Assembly: GCA_964549245.1 (NCBI GenBank)
Contig: CAZJUO010000049.1
Coordinates: forward strand, 1-9,135
Length of the DNA: 9,135 bases
Direction of reading: 5' to 3'
Source of the DNA: CAZJUO01 sp964549245
GTDB lineage: Bacteria; Patescibacteriota; Patescibacteriia; UBA10025; JAHIVO01
The notes below the pieces were generated by a model. The model was not told the DNA's origin, did no database searches, and was given only the letters and a program-made list of their open reading frames with translations. Positions 1 to 5,863 of the stretch are shown one piece after another (positions within the stretch are counted from its first letter, which is position 1; each line of letters starts with the position of its first letter). The translations under genes were made by a program, and so were the position numbers.

Positions 1-17
1 ATTTTTTTATTGAAATG

Positions 18-26
18 TGATATAAT
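18..26 (+). promoter_or_regulatory. Extended -10 promoter of the signalling operon
   Basis: The sequence TGATATAAT is a perfect extended -10 element (TGnTATAAT). A -35 box would fall at or beyond the left edge of the window, so it cannot be judged. Transcription would start near position 33, giving an AT-rich leader of about 35 nt before the ATG at 68, with no Shine-Dalgarno sequence in it. Confidence 0.6.
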
Positions 27-67
27 TAAAAATAATTAAAACAAAAATTACTATTAATTAAAAAAAT

Positions 68-331
68 ATGGAAAATGCGGGTGATTACAAATCATTGCTT
101 ACTGAAATTATCGGCAAGCAAGCTGTTATATTAGGCCCTGATATTGCAGTGCTAAAAGCGAGAAGCGTACAAGGACTGCAAGTAAGTGATGATGGGCAGG
201 TTACTGGCTTTGAGGGGGACCCCAAAGAACTCATTCAGCAATTGGTGGATAAATATGTTGAATTGTCCGGGCAGATAGTGAAAAATGCTCTCGGGTCTGT
301 TTTCGCCAAATACCCAGAAATAAACAAATAA
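68..331 (+). CDS. Unrecognised 87-aa soluble protein, first gene of the kinase operon
   Basis: I do not recognise this family. The 87-residue product has no signal peptide, membrane segment or cysteine. It appears to contain an N-terminal helix (residues 5-16), a short strand-rich middle with a VSDDGQVTGFEGDP turn (about residues 39-52), and a long amphipathic C-terminal helix (about 53-80). The ATG at 68 follows an A/T-only leader without an SD, a start type shared with the kinase and receivers in this window. It lies 18-27 nt upstream of a small membrane protein and then the sensor kinase, in the same direction and with no terminator between, so co-transcription is likely. A role as accessory or adaptor for the kinase is inference from position only. 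That the ORF is real is supported by the promoter just upstream and normal-looking codon use. Confidence 0.75.
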   Translation: MENAGDYKSLLTEIIGKQAVILGPDIAVLKARSVQGLQVSDDGQVTGFEGDPKELIQQLVDKYVELSGQIVKNALGSVFAKYPEINK

Positions 332-358
332 TCATTAAAGTATAAGGATATGGTAGAA

Positions 359-694
359 ATGATAAGGAATATAATTTTAATAGTCGGCTGGCCCGTGCTC
401 ATATTAGGCAGCGTCTATCTTGTTATTAAGGGTAAGAATGTTTATCAATTAGTTAAGGGATCTCTGGTCGGTAAAGTTACCAAAGTTTTGGTGATTTCTA
501 TGCTGGTGGGCATGTACAGCTTAGGTATCGTGGCTACCACACTGATGTTTTGCGATGTCACGGTGGGAGTTTGGGTAGTACTGCCGATATTTTTGGCCTG
601 GTTTGCTACATTTGTTTGGAGTTTGAAAGTGCTGGTACAGGCGCAAAAAGAAACAGAGGCTTTGGGCGGGGGCAATACTAGTAATAAGAAATAG
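359..694 (+). CDS. Small three-helix membrane protein
   Basis: The product is 111 residues, with hydrophobic segments at about residues 3-23, 43-63 and 68-91, and a polar, Lys/Gly/Asn-rich C-terminal tail (GGGNTSNKK). The family is unknown to me. Two starts are possible. The ATG at 350 has AAGGA only 1 nt upstream, too close to act as an SD. The ATG at 359 has the same AAGGA (344-348) at 10 nt, so I chose 359; the alternative adds only Met-Val-Glu. It lies between the 87-aa gene and the sensor kinase (28 nt before the kinase ATG) with no terminator, so it probably belongs to the same transcript. A role as membrane sensor or partner of the kinase is plausible but is inferred only from the neighbourhood. 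Confidence 0.75.
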   Translation: MIRNIILIVGWPVLILGSVYLVIKGKNVYQLVKGSLVGKVTKVLVISMLVGMYSLGIVATTLMFCDVTVGVWVVLPIFLAWFATFVWSLKVLVQAQKETEALGGGNTSNKK

Positions 695-722
695 TATTAG
701 TAAAAAATAACCCTTTCGGACT

Positions 723-2468
723 ATGGCTACAACCTCAATAGTTATTCTTGGTTGCGGAATTCTGGCCTTAGCCGGGGGGATTTTTTTGTATTTTAGCAGC
801 AGGAGATTAAAAACCGCCATGCATAAACGCGAAGAGGAGATGGAGCGGCGAATGTATGAATTGGCGATATTGAAAGAATTAGCAGACCGGACGGGTTATT
901 CGTTTAATGTGCAGAAAATTATAGATATTATCACAGGTTCGCTGCACCAGTTTATGGAATACAGCGCTGTTTCGTATATGCTGCTGCAGCCTGAAAAAAT
1001 AATTTTTAAAGTGCATCTGGAAAAATCCGTTTCCAGGGGGTTTGTCAATGATATCCAGGATAGGATGCTCAAGTCAGTCTCCGCATTGCTGAGCAAGGAA
1101 TTCAAAAAAGACCAGGTTGAAGAGGTGATCACCGGTGCTATATTGGTGGAGGAAATGAAAGAACCCGTTCGTTCATTTTTCAATATCCCGCTGGTTATTG
1201 GCGAAGAGGTGGTTGGGGTTTTGACCATTGCCGATACCAAGCCGGATTTATACGGTGAGGAAGAAACAACTATTTTGTATAAGATTACTCGGCAGGCCTC
1301 CCAAGCAGTTACGCGTTTGCAGGAAGTCATCGAAACAGAACAAAGGAAATTGAATGCCATGGTGGAGAGTATGGCAGAAGGCGTGGTCATGACTGACAAA
1401 GATTATCGCGTCCTCGTGGTCAATCCTGCGGCCAAAAATGCCGTTGGCATGGAAGACAAAAAAGAGGTGACCATTTTTGATTTTATTGACCGGCTGGGCG
1501 GTAAATTTGATATACGAGGTAAACTGGAAGAGAGCGTAAAATTGGACAAACAACTAAAATCAGGAGATGTTTTGATAGGCGATAAGTATTTTCAGATTTT
1601 CGTATCGCCGGTAAAAGGAAGCATGGGCATGAACAAGGAACAAATTTTTGGCGGAGTGGTTATTTTCCATGACATCACCCACGATAAAGAGGTTGAAAAA
1701 ATGCGAGAAGATTTTACCTCCATGATGGTGCACGAACTGCGCTCCCCGCTGAACGGCATTTATATGCTGACTCAACTTATGGAAAAGCAGAAAAAAATGG
1801 AAAAAAAGTTGATCGCCAAGAATGTGGGCATCATCCAAAACAGCGCTTCAAGCATGCTGACCTTGGTAAATGATTTGCTGGATGCCGCTAAGCTGGAATC
1901 AGGCAAATTTGAAATTCAGCCAGCACCAACCGATTTGAAGGGACTGATAAATGAGCGCATCGAATTTTACAAACCGCTAGCCCAAGATAAGCAGCTTAGC
2001 ATAACGGCGAAGTTCGGCCCTGATCTGCCAGCCAAAGTAAATTTGGATCCAGTGCGTATTTCTCAGGTACTTAACAATTTAGTCTCAAACGCCATCAAGT
2101 TTACGCAACCGGGCGGGCACGTTACAATTAAAAGCTTTCATCATAAGCAAAACGTCAACATTCAAGAGGAAGCCAAAGGGGCTGGCGTGGATTGGCAGTC
2201 TGGCAAAACTATGGAAAATGAAAATAATTTTCAGGATTCCGTCGTTGTAGCTGTTACTGATACGGGAGAGGGGATGTCAACAGAAAATATCAGCAGGCTT
2301 TTTAACAAATTTGTACAATTTCAGAGCAAAGCAAAAGGCAAAGAGCAAAAAGGAACTGGCCTGGGTTTGGTTATCGCCAAAGGGATAATCGAAGCCCACC
2401 ATGGGATAATCAAAGTCACTTCAGAAGAGGGTAAGGGCAGTACTTTTTATTTCTTGTTGCCGATGTAA
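723..2468 (+). CDS. Membrane-anchored sensor histidine kinase (TM-GAF-PAS-HisKA-HATPase)
   Basis: This 581-residue kinase would autophosphorylate on His and pass the phosphate to a receiver Asp, most likely one of the two receivers just downstream. Visible in order: one N-terminal membrane helix (about 5-25) with almost no outer loop; a charged coiled linker (28-50); a GAF-like domain (about 50-200, ending GVLTIADTKPDLYGEEE); a PAS domain (about 207-320, with MAEGVVMTDKDYRVLVVNPAA); HisKA with VHELRSPLNG and phospho-acceptor His337; and an ATPase domain with N box NNLVSNAIKF (451-460), G1 DTGEGM (513-518), F box LFNKFVQF (526-533) and G2 GTGLGL (544-549). All catalytic boxes are intact. The GAF has no cysteine (the protein's only Cys is C11, in the membrane helix), so covalent bilin binding is unlikely. 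About 30 extra residues (470-505) sit between the N and G1 boxes. The ligand is unknown. No SD precedes the ATG. Confidence 0.93.
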   Translation: MATTSIVILGCGILALAGGIFLYFSSRRLKTAMHKREEEMERRMYELAILKELADRTGYSFNVQKIIDIITGSLHQFMEYSAVSYMLLQPEKIIFKVHLEKSVSRGFVNDIQDRMLKSVSALLSKEFKKDQVEEVITGAILVEEMKEPVRSFFNIPLVIGEEVVGVLTIADTKPDLYGEEETTILYKITRQASQAVTRLQEVIETEQRKLNAMVESMAEGVVMTDKDYRVLVVNPAAKNAVGMEDKKEVTIFDFIDRLGGKFDIRGKLEESVKLDKQLKSGDVLIGDKYFQIFVSPVKGSMGMNKEQIFGGVVIFHDITHDKEVEKMREDFTSMMVHELRSPLNGIYMLTQLMEKQKKMEKKLIAKNVGIIQNSASSMLTLVNDLLDAAKLESGKFEIQPAPTDLKGLINERIEFYKPLAQDKQLSITAKFGPDLPAKVNLDPVRISQVLNNLVSNAIKFTQPGGHVTIKSFHHKQNVNIQEEAKGAGVDWQSGKTMENENNFQDSVVVAVTDTGEGMSTENISRLFNKFVQFQSKAKGKEQKGTGLGLVIAKGIIEAHHGIIKVTSEEGKGSTFYFLLPM

Positions 2469-2471
2469 GTA

Positions 2472-2501
2472 TGGACAGTGAATAAGCCACTAGTGTATAA
2501 T
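2472..2501 (+). promoter_or_regulatory. Probable sigma-70-type promoter for the two response regulators
   Basis: TGGACA at 2472-2477 (one mismatch to TTGACA) lies 18 bp upstream of a perfect TATAAT at 2496-2501. It sits in the 57-nt gap after the kinase stop, so the receivers could be made in excess of the kinase. The predicted start, near 2508, leaves a leader of about 18 nt and no SD before the ATG at 2526. Confidence 0.55.
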
Positions 2502-2525
2502 AAAAATAATTAACAGATTATTACG

Positions 2526-2903
2526 ATGGCAAATAAAAAAAAGGTATTAATAGCAGAAGACGAAGAAGCCGTACGCAGTGCTATCGCGCAAGCCTTGGAG
2601 GCGGAGGGCATTGAGGCGATCCAGGCGCCGGATGGCCAGGCAGCTTTGGATTTGGCTTTGGAGCATCATCCGGATTTGATCGTTTTGGACGTGATTATGC
2701 CCAAGATGCACGGTATCGAGGTGGTCAAGAATTTAGACGCCAATACCGACAGAAATAATATCCCGATCATTATTTTGACAAATTTTTCAGTTGATGGAAA
2801 AGTTCGTGAAATCGTCCAGCAAGGAAGAGCTGAATTGCTTGTAAAGAACGAAATAAAACTTCCTGATTTAGTCAAAAAAGTTAAAGATAAGTTAGGAAAA
2901 TAA
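2526..2903 (+). CDS. Stand-alone response regulator receiver protein 1
   Basis: The 125 residues form one CheY-type receiver domain with no output domain. Visible landmarks are the acidic pair Glu11-Asp12, phospho-acceptor Asp55 in LIVLDVIMPKMHG, switch Thr85 in IIILTNF, and conserved Lys107 in ELLVKNE. The cis-proline that normally follows this Lys is replaced by Asn, as it is by Ser in the second receiver. The likely phosphodonor is the kinase encoded 57 nt upstream. Without a DNA-binding or enzymatic domain, output is probably through protein-protein contact, as with CheY or PilG/PilH, or phosphorelay; this is inference. The start is the first in-frame ATG; it has no SD and fits the promoter at 2472-2501. 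Confidence 0.93.
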   Translation: MANKKKVLIAEDEEAVRSAIAQALEAEGIEAIQAPDGQAALDLALEHHPDLIVLDVIMPKMHGIEVVKNLDANTDRNNIPIIILTNFSVDGKVREIVQQGRAELLVKNEIKLPDLVKKVKDKLGK

Positions 2904-2910
2904 TATTTCC

Positions 2911-3300
2911 ATGAGCAGCAAAGCTTCAACCAAAAAAATATTAGTAGTTGACGACGACGATGCTAAGCGTATAGCGGTAGTAGGTGCGCTGCAATTAGCC
3001 GGATTTCAAATCTTGGAAGCAGAAAACGGGGAAGAGGGCCTCACTTCAGCACAAAAGGAGAAGCCTGATTTGATATTATTGGATATTCAGATGCCAAAGA
3101 TGGACGGTTTGGGCATGCTGGCTGAACTGCGCAAGAGCGCATATGGAAAAGAAGTTCCGGTTTTACTCTTGACGGCCTTTGCTGATTCGGATAAAGTGGC
3201 CGCTGCTTTGCGGATGGGGGCAAGTGATTATCTTTTAAAGAGTAATTATAACCTGGATGAGGTAGTAGATTTAGTTAAGAAGCGTTTGGAAATAGAGTAG
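2911..3300 (+). CDS. Stand-alone response regulator receiver protein 2
   Basis: The 129 residues form a second single receiver domain, starting 7 nt after the stop of receiver 1 and so surely co-transcribed. Key residues are the acidic cluster Asp14-Asp15 within VVDDDD, phospho-acceptor Asp58 in LILLDIQMPKMDG, Thr88 in LLLTAF, and Lys110 in DYLLKSN. As in receiver 1, the residue after the Lys is not proline. It is clearly paralogous to receiver 1 but diverged in its alpha-4/beta-5 face, so the two probably contact different partners. No output domain follows; the protein ends at helix 5 (VKKRLEIE). No SD is seen before the ATG. The following 114-nt gap shows no convincing terminator. Confidence 0.93.
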   Translation: MSSKASTKKILVVDDDDAKRIAVVGALQLAGFQILEAENGEEGLTSAQKEKPDLILLDIQMPKMDGLGMLAELRKSAYGKEVPVLLLTAFADSDKVAAALRMGASDYLLKSNYNLDEVVDLVKKRLEIE

Positions 3301-3369
3301 TTTATTGAAATGATCTCGGATAATGGAAAGGGGGTATTAGTAGCCAGTAATCCGTAATGAGTAACTACA

Positions 3370-3382
3370 ATTGCACGATTTG
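3370..3382 (+). repeat. 13-nt direct repeat, copy 1 (upstream of the sugar dehydrogenase-like gene)
   Basis: ATTGCACGATTTG occurs exactly here and again at 8881-8893. Both copies are intergenic and in the same orientation relative to the following gene: 32 nt before the ATG at 3415 and 62 nt before the ATG at 8956. This copy could supply a weak -35 (TTGCAC), but no good -10 follows. A shared regulator site is possible and so is coincidence. Confidence 0.4.
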
Positions 3383-3414
3383 CTTTATTGGGGATTTGTC
3401 AGTAGGTTGAGGGT

Positions 3415-4731
3415 ATGGCTACTTGGGGAATGAAAAAAACAATAGGTTTTATCAGCATCGTTATACTGCTGGGAGTGTTTGGGTATGCGGTGTATTTTAT
3501 ATATTCCAATACATCATTATTACGCTCCGGCCTGACCAATGACCAATTGGCTGACAATAATTTTAATACAGTAGATTCTACCAATACAGTAGCTGTTCAG
3601 AATGATAACATGGAAGTAGCCGCTGATTATTTCAACTTACCACCGCAAGTTTTATCTGTTCCAGAACAATATAAAATAGGCACCTTTGAGCAGGAACTGA
3701 TTTTGAATGTACCGGAGGGATTTACTGTCTCCCTGTTTGTGGCCGGATTGGATGAACCCCGATTTATTGATTTTGATCAGGAGAATAATATGATCGTAGC
3801 TGACAAAGGAGCTGGTGTTATTTATTTGTTAAAAGATAATGACCGTGATGGTATTGCGGATCAAAAAATTGTCATAGATGAAGGGTTGCGCGTTGCGCAT
3901 AGCGTTTTTTATTATCAGAGGGATCTGTATGCTGCCGAGGAGAATAAAATAAGCGTTTATAGGGAATTGCAAACTGATGGAACGTATAGTGACCGCCAGG
4001 TACTGGTTAGCGATTTGCCAGCTGATGGAGGCCACTCAACGCGAACCGTCATCATCGGTCCGGATGAAAAAATGTACGTTTCCGTCGGTTCTTCGTGCAA
4101 TGTCTGTGAAGAGACGGATGGACGCCGAGCGGCGATTATGCGCTATGATTTGGACGGCAGTAACGGCGAGGTGTTTGCCAGCGGGTTACGAAATACCGTT
4201 GGTATAGAGTTTTTTAATGGCCAGCTGTGGGGCGTCAATAATGGGCGTGACCGGATTGGCGACGATATTCCCCAAGAGGAAGTAAATATTATCAAACAAG
4301 GGAAACATTATGGCTGGCCGTATTGTTATGCAGATGGGGTGGTCAACCCCGAATACGAGGGTGAGCGGGAATCGTTTTGTGCCAACGAAACGGCTTTCCC
4401 AAAATATCTTATGCAAGCGCACTCTGCCCCCTTAGGTTTGGAATTTATGGACACCGCCCAAGACAGCATGAATTTTCCACCTGCTTTCAAAGATAATTTA
4501 TTTATTGGATTTCACGGTTCATGGAATAGAACTGTGCCTACCGGGTATAAGGTAGTGCGAATCGATACTACCTCAAATACCAACCAGGTCATTAACTTTA
4601 TTACCGGTTGGCTACAAGAAGACGGTACTGCTTGGGGGCGGCCCGTTGATGTCGAGTTTGATAATCAGGGGATGTTATTTATTACTGACGATAAAGCAGG
4701 GGCTATATATCGAGTTGAATACAGAGGATGA
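3415..4731 (+). CDS. Membrane-anchored PQQ-type sugar/sorbosone dehydrogenase-like beta-propeller
   Basis: The 438-residue product has an uncleaved-looking N-terminal anchor (about residues 9-30), a Ser/Thr/Asn-rich linker (31-90), then an outward-facing six-bladed propeller resembling soluble glucose dehydrogenase/L-sorbosone dehydrogenase (GSDH family). Family-type motifs: VPEGFTVSLFVAGLDEPRFI (99-118), a DxDxDG-like loop (141-146), RVAHSV (159-164, His162), GGHSTR (205-210, His207), GLRNTVGIEF (257-266, Arg259), HYGWPYCYADG (298-308), HGSWNR (367-372) and AWGRPVDVEF (406-415). In characterised members, a His and an Arg at such positions contact PQQ. Four cysteines (C228/C231 and C304/C322) could form disulphides. 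Substrate and cofactor are unproven: many propellers of this family are not shown to bind PQQ. A weak TAGG lies 8 nt before the chosen ATG; the ATG at 3430 is an alternative that keeps the anchor. Confidence 0.88.
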   Translation: MATWGMKKTIGFISIVILLGVFGYAVYFIYSNTSLLRSGLTNDQLADNNFNTVDSTNTVAVQNDNMEVAADYFNLPPQVLSVPEQYKIGTFEQELILNVPEGFTVSLFVAGLDEPRFIDFDQENNMIVADKGAGVIYLLKDNDRDGIADQKIVIDEGLRVAHSVFYYQRDLYAAEENKISVYRELQTDGTYSDRQVLVSDLPADGGHSTRTVIIGPDEKMYVSVGSSCNVCEETDGRRAAIMRYDLDGSNGEVFASGLRNTVGIEFFNGQLWGVNNGRDRIGDDIPQEEVNIIKQGKHYGWPYCYADGVVNPEYEGERESFCANETAFPKYLMQAHSAPLGLEFMDTAQDSMNFPPAFKDNLFIGFHGSWNRTVPTGYKVVRIDTTSNTNQVINFITGWLQEDGTAWGRPVDVEFDNQGMLFITDDKAGAIYRVEYRG

Positions 4732-4732
4732 T

Positions 4733-4769
4733 AAAAAACCCTTCTGTATCTTTTTATTACAGAAGGGTT
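4733..4769. terminator. Bidirectional hairpin terminator between convergent genes
   Basis: A perfect 12-bp stem pairs AACCCTTCTGTA (4737-4748) with TACAGAAGGGTT (4758-4769), with a 9-nt loop. It lies between the stop at 4731 and the convergent stop at 4776. Read on the minus strand, the stem runs into TTTTTTAT, a proper U-tract. On the plus strand only GTTTGG follows. It is therefore stronger for the minus-strand gene. Confidence 0.85.
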
Positions 4770-4775
4770 GTTTGG

Positions 4776-5213
4776 TCAGGCATGGCCAATTTCTGTTTCG
4801 TACTGCAAAAAAATATCTTCCATGTCCATTAAAGCAAAAGCTTTATTGCGAATCTGGTCATATAGCATTGGCCGATGAGTGTAGAGCAGCGCAAGGATTC
4901 CGGCCAGTTGGTCATTGTCCATGCCATCTACTTGGCTAAAAAACACATTGTGTACAAAATCATCGCCAATATCAGTGCGCTGTATTAATTCAATCAGAAT
5001 TTCTTCTGGAGGTCCGCAATAAAGTATTTCGGCAGTGGCATATGAGCGCAGAATAGTGTCATTGGTAGTACTTAAGTATTGGCGGTAGGCCTGCATGATC
5101 GCCTGGTCCAGCTCTCCCTGGTCGGTAATTTCTAGGCATAGTTGGCTTATAGTATTCTTAAAAACTTCAATCGATGATGCTTGCTGCTGGGCGGCTGGTT
5201 TGTTTTGTGTCAT
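4776..5213 (-). CDS. Unrecognised all-helical 145-aa cytoplasmic protein
   Basis: The product is 145 residues, with no membrane segment or signal peptide. After a polar, Gln-rich N-terminus (about residues 1-14), the sequence looks like a run of amphipathic helices, for example residues 15-31, 35-48, 53-65, 70-80 and 100-112, ending in an acidic tail (MEDIFLQYETEIGHA). I do not recognise the family; the helix pattern could suit a small helical-repeat or adaptor protein. The start is decided by a good SD: AAGGAG lies 7 nt before the ATG at 5213, while an upstream in-frame TTG (5219) would sit inside that spacer. It has a near-consensus promoter (5250-5278) and a strong terminator, so it is a single-gene transcription unit that is probably well expressed. 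Confidence 0.8.
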   Translation of the reverse strand: MTQNKPAAQQQASSIEVFKNTISQLCLEITDQGELDQAIMQAYRQYLSTTNDTILRSYATAEILYCGPPEEILIELIQRTDIGDDFVHNVFFSQVDGMDNDQLAGILALLYTHRPMLYDQIRNKAFALMDMEDIFLQYETEIGHA

Positions 5214-5220
5214 TAGCAAT

Positions 5221-5226
5221 CTCCTT
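5221..5226 (-). promoter_or_regulatory. Shine-Dalgarno site fixing the start of the helical protein gene
   Basis: On the minus strand, AAGGAG lies 7 nt upstream of the ATG at 5213. It rules out the TTG at 5219, which would be only 1 nt away. Confidence 0.8.
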
Positions 5227-5249
5227 ATAAAGGTGCAATGTATTACATC

Positions 5250-5278
5250 ATCATACGATGACGAGTTGGCAATGTCAA
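5250..5278 (-). promoter_or_regulatory. Near-consensus promoter of the minus-strand helical protein gene
   Basis: On the minus strand, a perfect -35 TTGACA (plus-strand 5273-5278) is followed, after exactly 17 bp, by TATGAT (5250-5255). Transcription would start near 5243, about 30 nt before the ATG. It overlaps the divergent Nudix promoter: its -35 box sits inside the spacer of the other. Confidence 0.75.
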
Positions 5279-5292
5279 ATGTATGGTATAAT
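5266..5292 (+). promoter_or_regulatory. Extended -10 promoter of the Nudix gene, overlapping a divergent promoter
   Basis: A perfect extended -10, TGGTATAAT (5284-5292), has a possible -35 TTGGCA at 5266-5271 with a short 15-bp spacer. The start would be near 5299, which puts a leader of about 30 nt before the ATG at 5329. Both this and the minus-strand promoter cannot easily be occupied at once. Confidence 0.65.
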
Positions 5293-5328
5293 GAGCGTAA
5301 TACTTTTTAATTGTGTAAACTGGTATTT

Positions 5329-5766
5329 ATGCGGAAAAAAAGTGAAAAGGCTACTATGGCTTTCTATGACAGTAAAGGGCGCATCTTATTGCAAGACCGG
5401 CGGGGTATTGCCAAAGTAGGAGAGGAGTGGGGATTTTTTGGAGGCGGCATTGAAACAGGAGAAACCCCGGTACAAGCCTTGCTCCGGGAGATACAAGAAG
5501 AGCTTAATTTTAAGTTAACAGAGTATGAATTGCTTACTACCTATCGGGTATTCTTACCCGGCGATGAACAATATAATAAAATTTGGCTGTTTATCGGGCC
5601 TTTAGGTGATAATTTGCAGAACATGAAACAAAGTGAGGGCAGGGGCATGAAGCTTTTTACTACTGATGAAGCCAGGACCTTAAAGATGCCACGCCGTGAT
5701 GTTGACGTTTTTGAAATTATTGAAAAATATTTGAATAAATTGCTACTGGTTTTTAACCGACGGTAG
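5329..5766 (+). CDS. Nudix hydrolase
   Basis: This 145-residue, single-domain enzyme would hydrolyse a nucleoside diphosphate linked to another moiety, with Mg2+ bound at the Nudix helix. The Nudix box is visible at about residues 39-61: GGIETGETPVQALLREIQEE then LNF, matching GX5EX7REUXEEXGU except that the late Gly is Asn. The metal-binding REIQEE core is intact. The N-terminal strand region (KATMAFYDSKGRILLQDRRG) and the WGFFGGGIE lead-in are typical. Substrate (oxidised dNTP, ADP-ribose, NADH, cap) cannot be told from sequence. I chose the ATG at 5329; an in-frame TTG at 5311 would add six residues without an SD and would lie only about 12 nt after the predicted transcription start. The downstream RNase III gene has its own promoter, so this may be monocistronic. 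Confidence 0.9.
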   Translation: MRKKSEKATMAFYDSKGRILLQDRRGIAKVGEEWGFFGGGIETGETPVQALLREIQEELNFKLTEYELLTTYRVFLPGDEQYNKIWLFIGPLGDNLQNMKQSEGRGMKLFTTDEARTLKMPRRDVDVFEIIEKYLNKLLLVFNRR

Positions 5767-5770
5767 TTAA

Positions 5771-5799
5771 TTGACAATCACGATAATAGCTACTACAAT
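5771..5799 (+). promoter_or_regulatory. Strong promoter of the RNase III-family gene
   Basis: A perfect TTGACA (5771-5776), a 17-bp spacer and TACAAT (5794-5799, one mismatch) start 5 nt after the Nudix stop. The predicted start near 5806 gives a leader of about 58 nt that ends in a full SD. Confidence 0.75.
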
Positions 5800-5852
5800 A
5801 CCACAATGGTCTTTTGGGGGATTTTTTCAGCTCTTTTACATTGATCAGAGGA

Positions 5853-5859
5853 AAGGAGG
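5853..5859 (+). promoter_or_regulatory. Shine-Dalgarno site fixing the RNase III-family start
   Basis: AAGGAGG lies 4 nt before the ATG at 5864. It shows that the reading frame open since 5771 is only translated from 5864; the upstream part overlaps the promoter. Confidence 0.85.
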
Positions 5860-5863
5860 TTTT

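Noticed and set aside
870..1320. Kinase GAF domain as a bilin photoreceptor linked to the heliorhodopsin
   Set aside because: There is no cysteine in the GAF region, and the kinase and heliorhodopsin lie about 4.6 kb apart in different transcription units. Nothing in the sequence ties them together.
896..1399. Long minus-strand open frame of 167 codons inside the kinase gene
   Set aside because: It lies wholly opposite the GAF/PAS coding region, its translation is Ser/Ile/Thr-rich low-complexity typical of an antisense shadow, and the plus-strand protein has clear domains.
3301..3414. Terminator or small RNA between receiver 2 and the propeller gene
   Set aside because: Only short 4-bp complementarities and an imperfect AGTAA repeat are visible; no stem with a T run and no clear promoter.
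5095..5310. Plus-strand open frame antisense to the helical protein
   Set aside because: It covers the minus-strand gene start, both divergent promoters and the leader, and has no SD or credible protein character.
5311..5328. TTG start for the Nudix gene
   Set aside because: No SD, very close to the predicted transcription start, and the added residues are not part of the Nudix fold. The ATG at 5329 is preferred.
5745..5766. Hairpin at the end of the Nudix gene as a terminator
   Set aside because: The stem is broken (GGTT/AACC plus CTAC/GTAG around an internal loop) and no T run follows.
5771..5863. N-terminal 31-codon extension of the RNase III-family frame
   Set aside because: The stretch contains the promoter (TTGACA-17-TACAAT) and the SD AAGGAGG, which places the start at 5864. 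The extension translates to a sequence unlike the family.
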